Notes: generated by a model not told the origin, from the letters alone. A DNA stretch of 64,000 nucleotides from Citricoccus zhacaiensis (GCF_014645315.1 NZ_BMLQ01000008.1:124001-188000), one strand, 5' to 3'; shown: positions 47,200 to 56,906, numbered from the stretch's first letter. Program-made: numbers and translations.

Positions 47200-50100
47200 A
47201 TGGCACCTTCCGCGGACAACACCATCGGCCAGCCGAGCCCCGCGGAGCGCTACGCGGCCGCCAAGCGCCGGGCCGCAGACGCCCGGACCGAACTGGGCCG
47301 GTTCACCACCACCCTGGGCTTCGAATTGGACCCGTTCCAGGCCGAGGCCTGCCGTGAACTCGAGGCTGGCAACGGCGTCCTGGTGGCCGCCCCGACCGGC
47401 GCCGGCAAGACGGTGGTCGGCGAGTTCGCCATCCACCTCGCCCTGACCCACGGCCAGAAGGCCTTCTACACCACCCCGATCAAGGCCCTGAGCAACCAGA
47501 AGTTCCAGGAGCTCGTGGCCACCTACGGGCCCGAGCGGGTCGGCCTGCTGACGGGGGACACCGCCATCAACTCCGAGGCCGAGGTGGTGGTGATGACCAC
47601 CGAGGTGCTGCGGAACATGCTCTACGCCGATTCCGACACGCTGACGAACCTGGCCTATGTGGTCATGGACGAGGTCCATTACCTGGCTGACCGGTTCCGC
47701 GGGGCCGTGTGGGAGGAGGTCATCATCCACCTCCCGGAGCATGTGCAGCTCGTGTCCCTGTCCGCGACCGTCTCCAATGCGGAGGAGTTCGGAGCCTGGC
47801 TGGACACGGTGCGCGGCTCCACCTCGGTGGTCGTCTCCGAGCACCGCCCCGTCCCGCTGTGGCAGTACGTCATGGCCGGCAACCAGCTCTACGACCTCTT
47901 CGCCACCGAGGTCGCCTTCGACGAGGTCGCCCCCGTCAGCGACGACCCGGCCTCGGAGGCGCAGCCCGCCCCAGAGCCCAAGGACACCTCCGGGGGCCGT
48001 CTGGTGCTCAATCCCGAGCTGGCGCGATTGGCCGAAGACCAGCGCCGCCGCGAGGAACGCAGTGACTGGGGACGTCCTGGCCGCAGCACCTACCGCGGCG
48101 GACGCGGCGGTCCCCGGGGTCGCGGCGGCGGCAAGACCGGCGGAGGCAGAAGCGGCGGCCGGGACGGCGGCGGTTCCGGCCGCCAGCCGCGGGACCGCCG
48201 GCGGTCCGGCCCGGCCCCCTATGGCCGGGACGAGCGCACCGCCACCACCCGGTACGACGGCGGCGCGGCCGGCTCCTCGCAGACCTCCTCGGGCGGTGGA
48301 CGGCAGGGGGAGCCCCAGCGTCACTCCGGGCAGCTGCGCATCTCCCGCCCCGGGATGGTCCGGGTGCTCGAACGGGAGGGACTGCTGCCCTGCATCACGT
48401 TCATCTTCTCCCGCGCGGGGTGTGACGGCGCGGTGGAGCAGTGCCTGGCCGTCGGGCTGGACCTGACGACGCCGGGGGAGAAGCAGCAGATCCAGGCGAT
48501 GGTGGACGAGGCCGGTCAGTCCCTCCCGGCCGAAGACCTGGACGTCCTGGGCTTCTGGGGCTGGCGTGACGGGTTGTCCCGGGGCTTCGCGGCCCACCAC
48601 GCCGGCATGCTCCCGCCCTTCAAGGAAGTGGTGGAGAAGCTCTTCGGCCTCGGGCTCGTCAAGGTCGTCTTCGCCACGGAGACCCTCGCGCTGGGGGTCA
48701 ACATGCCCGCCCGGACCGTGGTGCTGGAAAAGCTCGAGAAGTACAACGGCGAGGCGCACGTGAACATCACGGCGGGGGAGTACACCCAGCTGACCGGGCG
48801 TGCCGGGCGCCGCGGCATCGACGTGGAGGGCCATGGGGTGGTCCTCTGGCGTCCGGGACTGGACCCGGCGGCCGTGGCGGGGCTGGCCTCCCGCCGTACC
48901 TATCCGCTGAACTCCTCCTTCCGCCCCGCCTACAACATGTCCGTCAACCTCATCGCCCAGTTCGGCCTCGAGCGCTCCCGAGCGATCCTGGAGTCCTCCT
49001 TCGCCCAGTTCCAGGCGGACCGCTCGGTGGTCGGACTGGCCCGGGAGGTCCGGACCCGGGAACAGTCCCTGGCCGGCTATGAACAGTCCATGACCTGTCA
49101 CCTCGGCGACTTCACGGAGTACGCCCGGTTGCGCAAGGAGCTCTCGGAGGCGGAGAAGGACTCGTCGAAGGGCCGCAACCGGGCCCGCCAACGGGCCGTC
49201 AAGGATTCCCTGGCCAATCTGCTGCCCGGAGACATCATCGAGGTGCCGGGCCCGCGGCGGCTGGGTACCGCCGTCGTCGTGTTCCCCGCCGGGAACCCGG
49301 CCAACCCCCGGGTGGGCATCATCACGCAGGAGGCGCAATTGCGCCGGATCGGCACCGATGATGTGACGGAGCCCGTGGACCCGGTCGGTGGGGCTCGATT
49401 GCCGCAGAACATCCAGGTCAAGACCCCCACGCAGCGCAAGGACATCGCCGCCGCCATGCGCACGGCTCTGCGCGAGCACCGTCCGGCGCCGGGTCAGCGC
49501 ACCGCATCCGGGTTCAGGTTCCACGACGACGGCAGCACCGGCCGCGTCGAGGACCTGCGGCGCCAGCTCGAGCGCCACCCCTGCCACGGCTGCCAGGACC
49601 GCGAGGACCACGCCCGCTGGGCCGAACGCTGGTGGAAGCTGCGCCGCGAGATCGACCAGCTGTCCTCCCGGATCCAGGGCCGGACCAACACCATCGCCAA
49701 GGCGTTCGACCGGCTCGTGGGCCTGCTGACCACCTACGGCTACGTGGCCGTCGGGGACGGCACCCGGACCGTGCCCGGAACCGTGGCCGGCACCGAGGAC
49801 TCACCCGGCGTCACCGCCGCCGGGCAGACCCTGCGGCGCATCTATGGTGAACGGGACCTGCTGACCTCACTGGTGCTGGAGGACGGGCTGGCGGACGGGC
49901 TCGACCCGGAGGAGCTGGCCGGCCTCGCTGCCCTGCTGGTGTTCCAGGCCAAGGGGGCCGAGAACGTCGGGATCCCGCAGATGCCCACCCCCGCCCTCCA
50001 GCACGTGCTGGAGGGCACCGCCGAGCATTGGTATGAACTCCAACTGGCCGAACGCGGGGCCCAACTCGAGCCGACCGCGGAGCCGGATCCCGGACTGGTG

Positions 50101-50325
50101 TGGCCCATTCACCGGTGGGCCCGCGGCCGGAACCTGAGGGACACTCTCAAGGGCACCGACCTTGCGGCAGGCGACTTCGTCCGGTGGGCCCGCCAGGTGA
50201 TCGACCTGCTGGACCAACTGGCCAAGGTGCCCGGCCGCCCCGGGCTCTCTGCCCAGTGCCGACGTGCTACGGATCTCGTCCGTCGCGGCGTCGTGGCCTA
50301 CTCGGGAGTGGATAGTCTGGAGTGA
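47200..50325 (+). CDS. helY: Ski2-like DEAD/DEAH-box RNA helicase (HelY)
   Basis: A 1041-residue superfamily 2 helicase related to Mtr4/Ski2 and mycobacterial HelY. Motif I APTGAGKTVVGEF is at about residue 65, Ia is TTPIKALSNQKF, II DEVHY at about 157, III SLSATVSNAEEF and VI QLTGRAGRRGIDVEG at about 527. A winged-helix, ratchet and C-terminal DSHCT-like helical domain follow to the end. Between the RecA domains, at about residues 290-370, there is a Gly/Arg-rich insertion with many RGG and GRG units. Such insertions usually bind RNA. The ATG directly follows a -10 box, so the message seems leaderless. The stop overlaps the next start. Confidence 0.93.
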   Translation: MAPSADNTIGQPSPAERYAAAKRRAADARTELGRFTTTLGFELDPFQAEACRELEAGNGVLVAAPTGAGKTVVGEFAIHLALTHGQKAFYTTPIKALSNQKFQELVATYGPERVGLLTGDTAINSEAEVVVMTTEVLRNMLYADSDTLTNLAYVVMDEVHYLADRFRGAVWEEVIIHLPEHVQLVSLSATVSNAEEFGAWLDTVRGSTSVVVSEHRPVPLWQYVMAGNQLYDLFATEVAFDEVAPVSDDPASEAQPAPEPKDTSGGRLVLNPELARLAEDQRRREERSDWGRPGRSTYRGGRGGPRGRGGGKTGGGRSGGRDGGGSGRQPRDRRRSGPAPYGRDERTATTRYDGGAAGSSQTSSGGGRQGEPQRHSGQLRISRPGMVRVLEREGLLPCITFIFSRAGCDGAVEQCLAVGLDLTTPGEKQQIQAMVDEAGQSLPAEDLDVLGFWGWRDGLSRGFAAHHAGMLPPFKEVVEKLFGLGLVKVVFATETLALGVNMPARTVVLEKLEKYNGEAHVNITAGEYTQLTGRAGRRGIDVEGHGVVLWRPGLDPAAVAGLASRRTYPLNSSFRPAYNMSVNLIAQFGLERSRAILESSFAQFQADRSVVGLAREVRTREQSLAGYEQSMTCHLGDFTEYARLRKELSEAEKDSSKGRNRARQRAVKDSLANLLPGDIIEVPGPRRLGTAVVVFPAGNPANPRVGIITQEAQLRRIGTDDVTEPVDPVGGARLPQNIQVKTPTQRKDIAAAMRTALREHRPAPGQRTASGFRFHDDGSTGRVEDLRRQLERHPCHGCQDREDHARWAERWWKLRREIDQLSSRIQGRTNTIAKAFDRLVGLLTTYGYVAVGDGTRTVPGTVAGTEDSPGVTAAGQTLRRIYGERDLLTSLVLEDGLADGLDPEELAGLAALLVFQAKGAENVGIPQMPTPALQHVLEGTAEHWYELQLAERGAQLEPTAEPDPGLVWPIHRWARGRNLRDTLKGTDLAAGDFVRWARQVIDLLDQLAKVPGRPGLSAQCRRATDLVRRGVVAYSGVDSLE
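50313..50318 (+). promoter_or_regulatory. Leaderless -10 box for the amidohydrolase-like gene
   Basis: TAGTCT, inside the end of the helicase gene, is followed by GGAGTG and ATG 50325. The GGAG could instead serve as a close ribosome site for translation coupled to the helicase. Confidence 0.35.
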
Positions 50326-51446
50326 TGAGCACCCTCTTCGTCAACGGGACCCTCCACTCCACCGCCGATCCGTATGCCACTGCCATGCTGGTGGACTCCG
50401 GGTCCGTGACCTGGGTGGGAGCCGAGGACACGGCGGCCTCGATGCGTGCGCGTTCCGGAGCCGACTGGCAGGTCGTGGACCTGGACGGCGCCCTCGTGGT
50501 GCCCGCCTTCGTGGACTCCCTCGTCCTGCCTACGAGCCCCGTCCACCATCCCGCCCACGACGCCGGACCGATCACTACCGCTGACACCGCCGGTGCCGCC
50601 GGCGTCTTCCTGTCCGTCACCAGCGGAGCGAGCGGCGCCCGGGCCGTCCACTACCGCGCCGTCGACGCCGACGAGGCCACCGGTACGGCCGATGACCTGG
50701 CAGCGCTGGTCTCCGCCGACACGGTCGCCGGGCTGTCGGCCGTCGTCGGGCCCGGGGGACTGGACGCCGCGGCCGTAGTCCAGCTGACCTCCACCGCGAC
50801 CGCCGCCGGCATCCAGGTGTACCTACTGCCCCGGGATCCGGATGCCTTGGCCGCGGTGATCTCCGCCGTCAGGTCCACGGCGGAGGCCCAGGGCACCGCC
50901 GCCCTCGGCATGGTCCGCCACCGCCTGTCCTGGAACGGCCCCGTGGAGCAGGACGCCATCCAGACCTTGGCGGAGAACAGCCTGTCCTTCACGGCCGTCC
51001 CGGATGCCGACGGCGCGCTCACCGCCCCGATCGCCTCCCTGCTGTCCAACGCCGTCCCGGTGTCCTTCGGCAGCGGCACCCACGCTCCGGATCCGTGGTC
51101 CGCCATCCGCGCGAGCCTTGAACATGCCGATCCGGATCAGCGGATCTCCGCCCGCTCCGGGTTCACGGCCGCCACCAAGGCCGGACTGCGTGCCCTCCCG
51201 ATGTCCATCGGCGCCGGCTTCTCGATGGCCGGCCGGATCGCCCCCTCGTCCCCGGCCACGTTCGGCATCTGGGCCGCTGACGCCCTCAGCGTCCAGGCGC
51301 CGGACGGACGGGTCGCCGCGTGGAGCACCGACACCCGGGCGGGCACGCCCCTGCTGCCCGTCCTGGAGGAGGGCACCGCCGCACCGGAATGCCTGGCCAC
51401 CCTGGTGGACGGCACCGAGGTCTACCGCTCCCCGTCGTGGACCTGA
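50325..51446 (+). CDS. Amidohydrolase-like protein lacking the metal-binding HxH motif
   Basis: A 373-residue protein shaped like an amidohydrolase: the small N-terminal beta domain ([20 protein letters not shown], then [10 protein letters not shown] and [16 protein letters not shown]) leads into a TIM-barrel-like body. The C-terminal beta segment reads [19 protein letters not shown]. In active members the barrel starts with GF-x-D-x-H-x-H; here VVPAFVDS is followed by [10 protein letters not shown], so the first two zinc histidines are missing. The usual later histidines and the terminal aspartate are also not evident. It is probably catalytically inactive or altered. It overlaps helY and precedes the polyprenol-phosphate mannose synthase gene. 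Confidence 0.7.
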   Translation: MSTLFVNGTLHSTADPYATAMLVDSGSVTWVGAEDTAASMRARSGADWQVVDLDGALVVPAFVDSLVLPTSPVHHPAHDAGPITTADTAGAAGVFLSVTSGASGARAVHYRAVDADEATGTADDLAALVSADTVAGLSAVVGPGGLDAAAVVQLTSTATAAGIQVYLLPRDPDALAAVISAVRSTAEAQGTAALGMVRHRLSWNGPVEQDAIQTLAENSLSFTAVPDADGALTAPIASLLSNAVPVSFGSGTHAPDPWSAIRASLEHADPDQRISARSGFTAATKAGLRALPMSIGAGFSMAGRIAPSSPATFGIWAADALSVQAPDGRVAAWSTDTRAGTPLLPVLEEGTAAPECLATLVDGTEVYRSPSWT

Positions 51447-51531
51447 CCGGCGCCGCCCAGACCGTGCCCGGCTGACCGGCCTATACTTGACCCCCGATGC
51501 CCTCGGACACTTCCAAAGGATTTCTTCGCCT

Positions 51532-52263
51532 ATGCGCCTGCTGACGATCATTCCCACCTACAACGAGATCGAATCGCTGCCCCGCACGCTCGACCGACTG
51601 CGTGTCGCCGTGCCGGAATCCGACGTGCTCGTGGTGGACGATGCCTCACCGGACGGGACCGGTGACTGGGCCGACCGCGCCGCCGTGGCCGATCCGCAGA
51701 TCCACGTGCTGCACCGCACCCAGAAGAACGGTCTGGGCGGAGCCTACATCGCCGGCTTCCACTGGGGCCTGGACCAAAGCTACGACGTCCTGGTCGAGAT
51801 GGACGCGGACGGCTCGCATCAGCCCGAGCAGCTGCCCCGACTGATCGAGGCCATCGACGGCGCGGACCTGGTGATCGGCTCACGCCGTGTACCGGGGGGC
51901 AAGATGGTCAACTGGCCTGCCCACCGCAAGCTGATCTCGATCTGCGGGTCCCTGTACCCACGGATCATGCTGGGCCTGAACCTGACCGACGTCACCGCCG
52001 GCTACCGGGCCTACCGTGCGGACACCCTGCGGGCCATCGACCTGGACGACGTGCAGTCCAAGGGCTACGGCTTCCAGGTGGACATGACCTTCCGCACGGC
52101 CCTGCTGGGCAAGAAGATCGTCGAGGTGCCGATCACCTTCGTGGAGCGCGAGTACGGCGAGTCCAAGATGAGCGGCAACATCATCACCGAGGCCGTCACG
52201 TCCGTGACCCAATGGGGACTGGCGGCCCGCTGGAACGTCCTGAAGGGCAAGCTCGGCCTCTGA
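51532..52263 (+). CDS. ppm1: Polyprenol monophosphomannose synthase (DPM1-like GT2)
   Basis: A 243-residue GT2 enzyme that transfers mannose from GDP-mannose to polyprenol phosphate, giving the donor for lipoglycan and protein O-mannosylation on the outer face of the membrane. [18 protein letters not shown] begins the fold, with [15 protein letters not shown], the metal-binding [30 protein letters not shown], and [13 protein letters not shown] and [11 protein letters not shown] toward the end, as in DPM1. It lacks the membrane acyltransferase domain that mycobacterial Ppm1 carries. A TATACT -10 box at 51482-51487 and AAAGGA 12 bp before the ATG are visible. A 19-bp terminator hairpin follows. 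Confidence 0.92.
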   Translation: MRLLTIIPTYNEIESLPRTLDRLRVAVPESDVLVVDDASPDGTGDWADRAAVADPQIHVLHRTQKNGLGGAYIAGFHWGLDQSYDVLVEMDADGSHQPEQLPRLIEAIDGADLVIGSRRVPGGKMVNWPAHRKLISICGSLYPRIMLGLNLTDVTAGYRAYRADTLRAIDLDDVQSKGYGFQVDMTFRTALLGKKIVEVPITFVEREYGESKMSGNIITEAVTSVTQWGLAARWNVLKGKLGL

Positions 52264-52275
52264 CCGGCCGACACC

Positions 52276-52317
52276 AACGCAAGAACCCCCGACCATCCGG
52301 TCGGGGGTTCTTGCGTT
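52276..52317. terminator. Bidirectional 19-bp hairpin terminator
   Basis: A perfect 19-bp stem (52276-52294 with 52299-52317) with ATCC loop lies between the convergent ppm1 and rbpA genes. The outer part, AACGCAAGAA and its complement, gives a T-rich 3' side on both strands. Confidence 0.88.
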
Positions 52318-52337
52318 CACACGGGCTGGCGGGAGGG

Positions 52338-52682
52338 TCAGGAGACCTTCTCGCCGCGGCGTTCGCGCAACTTGTCCAGCTGTCCCTTGAGGGTGTCCTC
52401 CAGCTCATCGATGCTGCGGCGCTCGAGCAACATGTCCCAGTGGGTGCGCACGGGCTTGGCATCGGACTCGTCCGGCTTGTCGCCGTTGACGAGGAAGGCC
52501 ACCTTGCCGGTCTTGGAGGTCCAGGTCGGGGGAATCTCCGCGTCGGTGGCGAAGGTCACGAGGACCTTCTCCCCGTCCTCACAGCGGTACTCGACCCGCT
52601 GGCGCGGTGCGGGCTCAACTCCGGCCTCGGACTCCATGGACTGGGCACCAAGGCGCATGCCGCGCAGGCTACGGTCGCTCAT
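52338..52682 (-). CDS. rbpA: RNA polymerase-binding protein RbpA
   Basis: A 114-residue actinobacterial transcription factor that binds the group I sigma factor and RNA polymerase and helps open promoters. It begins with SLRGMRLGAQSMESEAGVEP, the conserved N-terminal tail, then the core VEYRCEDGEKVLVTFATDAE, PPTWTSKTGKVAFLV and the sigma-interacting helix THWDMLLERRSIDELEDTLK. One of the core-domain cysteines seen in zinc-binding relatives remains. AAGGAGAT lies just before the ATG, and TAGACT (minus strand, 52738-52733) is the probable -10 box. Confidence 0.95.
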   Translation of the reverse strand: MSDRSLRGMRLGAQSMESEAGVEPAPRQRVEYRCEDGEKVLVTFATDAEIPPTWTSKTGKVAFLVNGDKPDESDAKPVRTHWDMLLERRSIDELEDTLKGQLDKLRERRGEKVS

Positions 52683-52823
52683 TCGATCTCCTTCCGGCCC
52701 CGTCGGCGGGGCGGTACAACGTCGACCACCCAGTCTAGTGGGTGTGGGGATGCTCTCCGGGCCAACGCCCCGGCGGCAGGATTTGTTCCCGCCGCCGGAG
52801 CGCCATCCACGATGGCCAGAGAG

Positions 52824-54068
52824 TCAGGCCGGGTTACTGCCCTGGCCCGGCTCCGGATCCTGTCCGGTGTCCTGACCAGGCGTCCGTTCCGGCCGGGAGG
52901 GAAGGTCGGCAGGGTTGGACTTCGCCCGGAGCGCACGTTCCGCCGTCTCCGAGTGCTCATCCTCAAGGATGGCGGGCGGTGCCAGCGCCTCCTCCAGCGG
53001 GGTATCGACGATCTTGGCCACACTCTGGCTCGACTCGTTCAGCTCCGCGGCCGTGGTCGGGCGGGGTTCCCGACGCCGGCGCCGGGCACCGGCGGTCACC
53101 TCACCCGAGCGGTCCGCAACGTCTGCCTCGTCCGAGCCGTCGGCGGTGCCGGACCCGGAGGTCCGGGACAACAGATCGGAGACGCCCGCGCCGCTGGCGG
53201 CGCCGGAACCACCGAAGGCGTCACCCAGACGGCCGATGGCATCGGTGAGCTCAGCCGGAATGACCCACATCGTGTTGGCGTCGCCCTCGGCGATCTTCGG
53301 CAGGGTCTCCAGGTACTTGTAGGCCAGCAGGTCCGGGTCCGGACGGCCCTCATGGATGGCTTCGAAGACCACGTGGATCGCCTCGGCCTCCGCGTTGGCC
53401 CGTAGGATCCGTGACTGGGCGTCACCCTCCGCCTCGAGGATGGCGGACTGGCGCTGGCCCTCGGCGGTGAGGATCTCGGCCTGCTTGGTGCCCTCCGCGG
53501 TCAGGATGGCGGCACGGCGATCACGCTCGGCGCGCATCTGCTTCTCCATGGAGTCCTGGATGGACAGGGGCGGGTCGATCGCCTTGAGCTCCACGCGGGA
53601 GACGCGCAGCCCCCACTTGCCGGTGGCCTCGTCCAGCACCCCGCGCAGCTGGTTGTTGATCGAGTCACGGCTGGTGAGGGCCTGTTCCAGGTTCATGCCG
53701 CCCACCACGTTGCGCAACGTGGTGGTGGTCAGCTGCTCCACGGCATGGATGTAATTGTTGATCTCGTAGGTCGCGGCCTTGGCGTCGTTGACCTGGAAAT
53801 ACACCACGGTGTCGATGGACACCACGAGGTTGTCCTCCGTGATCACGGGCTGCGGCGGGAAGGACACCACCTGTTCACGCATGTCGATGAGGGGACGCAT
53901 GCGGTCGATGAAGGGAATCATCAGCGTCAGGCCGGCGCCCTTGGTGGCCTGGTACTTGCCCAGGCGTTCCACGATGCCGGTCCGCGCTTGGGGCACGATG
54001 CGCACCGCTCGGATCAGGATGATGGCCACGAGGACCGCGACGACTATGAGCACGATGAGGACTTCCAC
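52824..54068 (-). CDS. SPFH/stomatin-like membrane protease subunit (QmcA-like)
   Basis: A 414-residue membrane protein. The N-terminal helix VLIVLIVVAVLVAIILIRAV anchors it. The SPFH domain (about 25-190) has RTGIVERLGKYQATKGAGL, RMREQVVSFPPQPVI and NLEQALTSRDSINNQLRGVL. A coiled-coil region about 190-250 (ERDRRAAILTAEGTKQAEIL) supports oligomer formation, and the last 110 residues are disordered. The start is GTG with GGAGGGAGC upstream. It pairs with the NfeD protein encoded 84 bp upstream in the same direction; SPFH and NfeD proteins form membrane microdomain complexes. Confidence 0.92.
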   Translation of the reverse strand: MEVLIVLIVVAVLVAIILIRAVRIVPQARTGIVERLGKYQATKGAGLTLMIPFIDRMRPLIDMREQVVSFPPQPVITEDNLVVSIDTVVYFQVNDAKAATYEINNYIHAVEQLTTTTLRNVVGGMNLEQALTSRDSINNQLRGVLDEATGKWGLRVSRVELKAIDPPLSIQDSMEKQMRAERDRRAAILTAEGTKQAEILTAEGQRQSAILEAEGDAQSRILRANAEAEAIHVVFEAIHEGRPDPDLLAYKYLETLPKIAEGDANTMWVIPAELTDAIGRLGDAFGGSGAASGAGVSDLLSRTSGSGTADGSDEADVADRSGEVTAGARRRRREPRPTTAAELNESSQSVAKIVDTPLEEALAPPAILEDEHSETAERALRAKSNPADLPSRPERTPGQDTGQDPEPGQGSNPA

Positions 54069-54152
54069 GCCGTTGCTCCCTCCTGCGGCCCCGTTCGGAC
54101 CGCGTTGTGAGTCTGCTGGTGGTGCAGACGTTGTGCCGCGGCGGTCGCGGCG

Positions 54153-54647
54153 TCAGGTTCCTTCAGGGAGTCCAGCGGTGCCGGAATCCCAGTCAATGGC
54201 GGCCTTCGGGTGGATGATCAGCGTGGCGCCGTCCACCTCGTCGATCTCCGCTTCGTTGCCGGCAGGGATGGTCACGCCCGTGGCCGAGCGTGCCGTCCAG
54301 GTCTCACCGTCGATCTTCGCCAGTCCGGCGGTGGATCCGGTGTCCTCCAGGACCACCACGGTGCGGCCGGGCATCGAGTCCACATTGGTCAATTGGTCCG
54401 CTGTGCCCTTCTTCAGGTGCTTCAGCGCCGTGGGCCGGACGGCCGCGAGCATCAGCAGGGAGACGCCGGCGAACATCACGATCTGCAACCAGGCCTCGCC
54501 GCCCACGAGGGCGGTGGCCAGCGCGGCGGCGGAACCCGCGGCCAGCATGAGGAAGACCAGGTCCAGCACCATGGTCTCGACGACGGCGAACACGACGGCC
54601 AGGCTCAGCCACAGCACCCACAGGTTGTCACCCACCCATTCGAACAC
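54153..54647 (-). CDS. NfeD family membrane protein
   Basis: A 164-residue protein with two to three membrane helices in the first 85 residues (NLWVLWLSLAVVFAVVETMV, DLVFLMLAAGSAAALATALV and AWLQIVMFAGVSLLMLAAVR). A C-terminal OB-fold domain follows: SMPGRTVVVLEDTGSTAGLA, GETWTARSATGVTIPAGNEA and VDGATLIIHP. That is the short NfeD1b layout without the ClpP-like protease domain. AGGAGG precedes the GTG by 6 bp. The SPFH protein downstream is its usual partner. Confidence 0.9.
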   Translation of the reverse strand: MFEWVGDNLWVLWLSLAVVFAVVETMVLDLVFLMLAAGSAAALATALVGGEAWLQIVMFAGVSLLMLAAVRPTALKHLKKGTADQLTNVDSMPGRTVVVLEDTGSTAGLAKIDGETWTARSATGVTIPAGNEAEIDEVDGATLIIHPKAAIDWDSGTAGLPEGT

Positions 54648-54710
54648 TGCGGCCTCCTCGATTAGCCTTCTCCCCCCCCATCCTGCCTGCTCAACGGGCG
54701 GGGGACAACG

Positions 54711-54716
54711 TAGGTT
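54711..54716 (+). promoter_or_regulatory. Leaderless -10 box for the S9 peptidase gene
   Basis: TAGGTT, then ATGGAC and ATG 54723. Because transcription should start near 54723, this ATG is chosen over the ATG at 54717. Confidence 0.5.
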
Positions 54717-54722
54717 ATGGAC

Positions 54723-56897
54723 ATGCGACCTGATCAACTGGATCTCCTCACCACCATGGATGCGCCGACGCTGACCCCGGACGGCGGCCGACTGGTGGTC
54801 GGCACGTCCCGACCGGACTTCAGGACGGACGGCTACACCGGCCAGTTGTGGGTCATGCCCACGGACGGTTCGTCCCCGCCGCGGCGCCTCACCCAGGGCT
54901 ACCGGGACTCCGGGGCGCAGCTGTCCCCGGACGGCACCACCGTGGCGTTCCTACGCTCTCCGGCGCCCGGTACCGACTCCCGGACACCGTCCGCTCCACA
55001 ATTGGTCCTCATCCCGCTGGACGGCGGCGAGGGCCGGATCGTCACTGATCGTCGGCTGGGCGTCACGGGTTTCGCCTGGTCTCCGGACTCCCGCTGGATC
55101 ACGTTCTCCTCTCCGGAACCGGAACCGGGCCGCTATGGGACCGTGGCCGGCGTCGGGCCAGGGCAGGAGGATCCGCGTCTGGTGACGGGCCCGGATCACC
55201 GGCAGAACGGGGAGGGGTACACGGCGGACAAGCGTCCCCGACTGTTCGAGATCGAGGTGCCCGATCCGAATGGCGAGCCGGTCTTCGCGGCCGTGGGCCG
55301 GTTGGCGGAGTCTCAGGACTCGAAGGCCGGGCCGCCTGCGGTGCCCGCGGCGCGTCCCCTGACCGAGGGAGAGCGGGCCGCCTCTGATCCCGTCTATGCC
55401 GCGGACAGCCGACATGTCTTCTTCGCGACCACCCCGGAGATGGGATTCGGGCAGAGCCTGCGTACCGCCGTCGCCGTGGTGGAGGCGCGCCGCGGTACTG
55501 CCGAGATGCCGCGACCGGCGGGCTCTGGGGCTCCGGCAGAGCCCGACGCCGGCCCCGTGCGCCTCGTGGCCGGCGGCACCGAGGTGCGCGTCGGGTTCGG
55601 GTCCCCGTGCGTCTCCGGGAACGGGGAGTGGCTCTATCTGCTGGGCCAGGACCTGGGGGAGTCCGGACTGGAGTTCGTGGCATCCAACGGCGCCGTGTAT
55701 GCCCTCCCGGCGGCCGACGCCGTACGGGAGGCCACGCCCGGATGGGACCGTCCTGCGGCTGGCCTGCAACCGCGGCTGCTGACGGATCCGGCGGCCATGG
55801 GCTACGCCGGCCCCTTGCGGCCCTCCGGCCAGGACCAGGTGCTGGCGTTGGGGGCGAGCCGCGGCAGGACCGTGCTGGTGCAGGTGTCCCACCACGGCAA
55901 CCCCGAGGTGCTCGTGGACCAGCACGGTGAGGTGACCGGGGCCTGCGAGGCGGGCGGCACTGTCGCAGTCTCCTCCACGAGTGCGGTTTCTCCGGGCAGG
56001 GTGGGCATCCAGCACCGGGGCAGCGGTCTCCAGGAGCTCTTCGACCCGAACGCCGCCTGGCGTGCGGACCTCCCGCCCGTCGCCGGACTGGAGCGCGAGT
56101 ACGGCGGTCCGGGTGATCCGGGTGATCCTCGTCCGGACCAGCCCGCCGTCCACGGCTGGGTGTTCCTGCCAGAGGGCCCGGGGCCGCACCCTGTCATCCT
56201 CAACATCCACGGCGGACCGTACGCGCAGTACACCTGGTCCTGGTTCGACGAGACCCAGGTGCTCGTGGCCGCAGGATATGCCGTGGTGATGTGCAATCCC
56301 CGCGGAGCCGACGGCTACGGCGCGGATCATGGGGCCTCCATCCAGGGGCGCCTGGGGACGGTCGACCATCAGGACATCATTGCCTTCCTGGACGGGGCGC
56401 TCGAGGAGTTCGGGCCTGAGGGCAGCGGCCAGCTGGACGCCAGCCGGATCGGCATCCAGGGCGGGTCCTATGGCGGCTACATGACCGCGTGGATCACCGC
56501 CCATGACCACCGGTTCACCGCTGCCATCGTGGAACGTGGCTACCTGGACCCTGTCTCGGCGCTGGGTTCGAGCGACATCGGCTGGTTCTTCAGCGAGCAG
56601 TACATGGGCTCGGATCTGGAACAGATGCGGCAGCAGAGTCCGATGCACCACGTGGACCGGGTGCGCACCCCCACCCTGGTGATCCACTCGGAGGAGGACC
56701 TGCGCTGCCCGATCGAGCATGCGCAGCGCTATTACCAGGCCCTGTGGGCCCAGGGAGTGGAGGCGGAACTGCTCATCTTTCCGGGAGAGGACCACGAGTT
56801 GTCCCGCTCCGGCACCCCCTGGCATCGGCGGGCACGCTTCGACCACATCCTCCGGTGGTGGGACCGGCACCTCGCCAGACAAGTTACTGACCAGTAG
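54723..56897 (+). CDS. S9 family prolyl-oligopeptidase-type peptidase
   Basis: A 724-residue serine peptidase of the dipeptidyl-aminopeptidase/acylaminoacyl-peptidase group. The N-terminal 400 residues are a WD-like beta-propeller (TLTPDGGRLVVGTSRPDF and SPDGTTVAFLRSPAPG blades). The C-terminal alpha/beta hydrolase has VILNIHGGPYAQYTWSWFDE (oxyanion side), the nucleophile in GIQGGSYGGYMTAWIT at about residue 580, the acid in HSEEDLRCPIEHAQ and the histidine in GEDHELSRSG at about 690. It has no signal peptide and so acts on short peptides in the cytoplasm. The next gene starts 10 bp later but has its own -10 box. Confidence 0.93.
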   Translation: MRPDQLDLLTTMDAPTLTPDGGRLVVGTSRPDFRTDGYTGQLWVMPTDGSSPPRRLTQGYRDSGAQLSPDGTTVAFLRSPAPGTDSRTPSAPQLVLIPLDGGEGRIVTDRRLGVTGFAWSPDSRWITFSSPEPEPGRYGTVAGVGPGQEDPRLVTGPDHRQNGEGYTADKRPRLFEIEVPDPNGEPVFAAVGRLAESQDSKAGPPAVPAARPLTEGERAASDPVYAADSRHVFFATTPEMGFGQSLRTAVAVVEARRGTAEMPRPAGSGAPAEPDAGPVRLVAGGTEVRVGFGSPCVSGNGEWLYLLGQDLGESGLEFVASNGAVYALPAADAVREATPGWDRPAAGLQPRLLTDPAAMGYAGPLRPSGQDQVLALGASRGRTVLVQVSHHGNPEVLVDQHGEVTGACEAGGTVAVSSTSAVSPGRVGIQHRGSGLQELFDPNAAWRADLPPVAGLEREYGGPGDPGDPRPDQPAVHGWVFLPEGPGPHPVILNIHGGPYAQYTWSWFDETQVLVAAGYAVVMCNPRGADGYGADHGASIQGRLGTVDHQDIIAFLDGALEEFGPEGSGQLDASRIGIQGGSYGGYMTAWITAHDHRFTAAIVERGYLDPVSALGSSDIGWFFSEQYMGSDLEQMRQQSPMHHVDRVRTPTLVIHSEEDLRCPIEHAQRYYQALWAQGVEAELLIFPGEDHELSRSGTPWHRRARFDHILRWWDRHLARQVTDQ

Positions 56898-56900
56898 TAT
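56895..56900 (+). promoter_or_regulatory. Leaderless -10 box for the dienoyl-CoA reductase-like gene
   Basis: TAGTAT spans the upstream stop codon and is followed by CGACGC and ATG 56907. Confidence 0.5.
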
Positions 56901-56906
56901 CGACGC

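Noticed and set aside
46099-49611. A 1170-codon minus-strand open frame opposite tatC and helY
   Set aside because: It is an artefact of GC-rich third positions opposite real genes: composition is Gly/Arg/His/Gln rich, no motif is seen, and helY and tatC have full conserved motifs on the plus strand.
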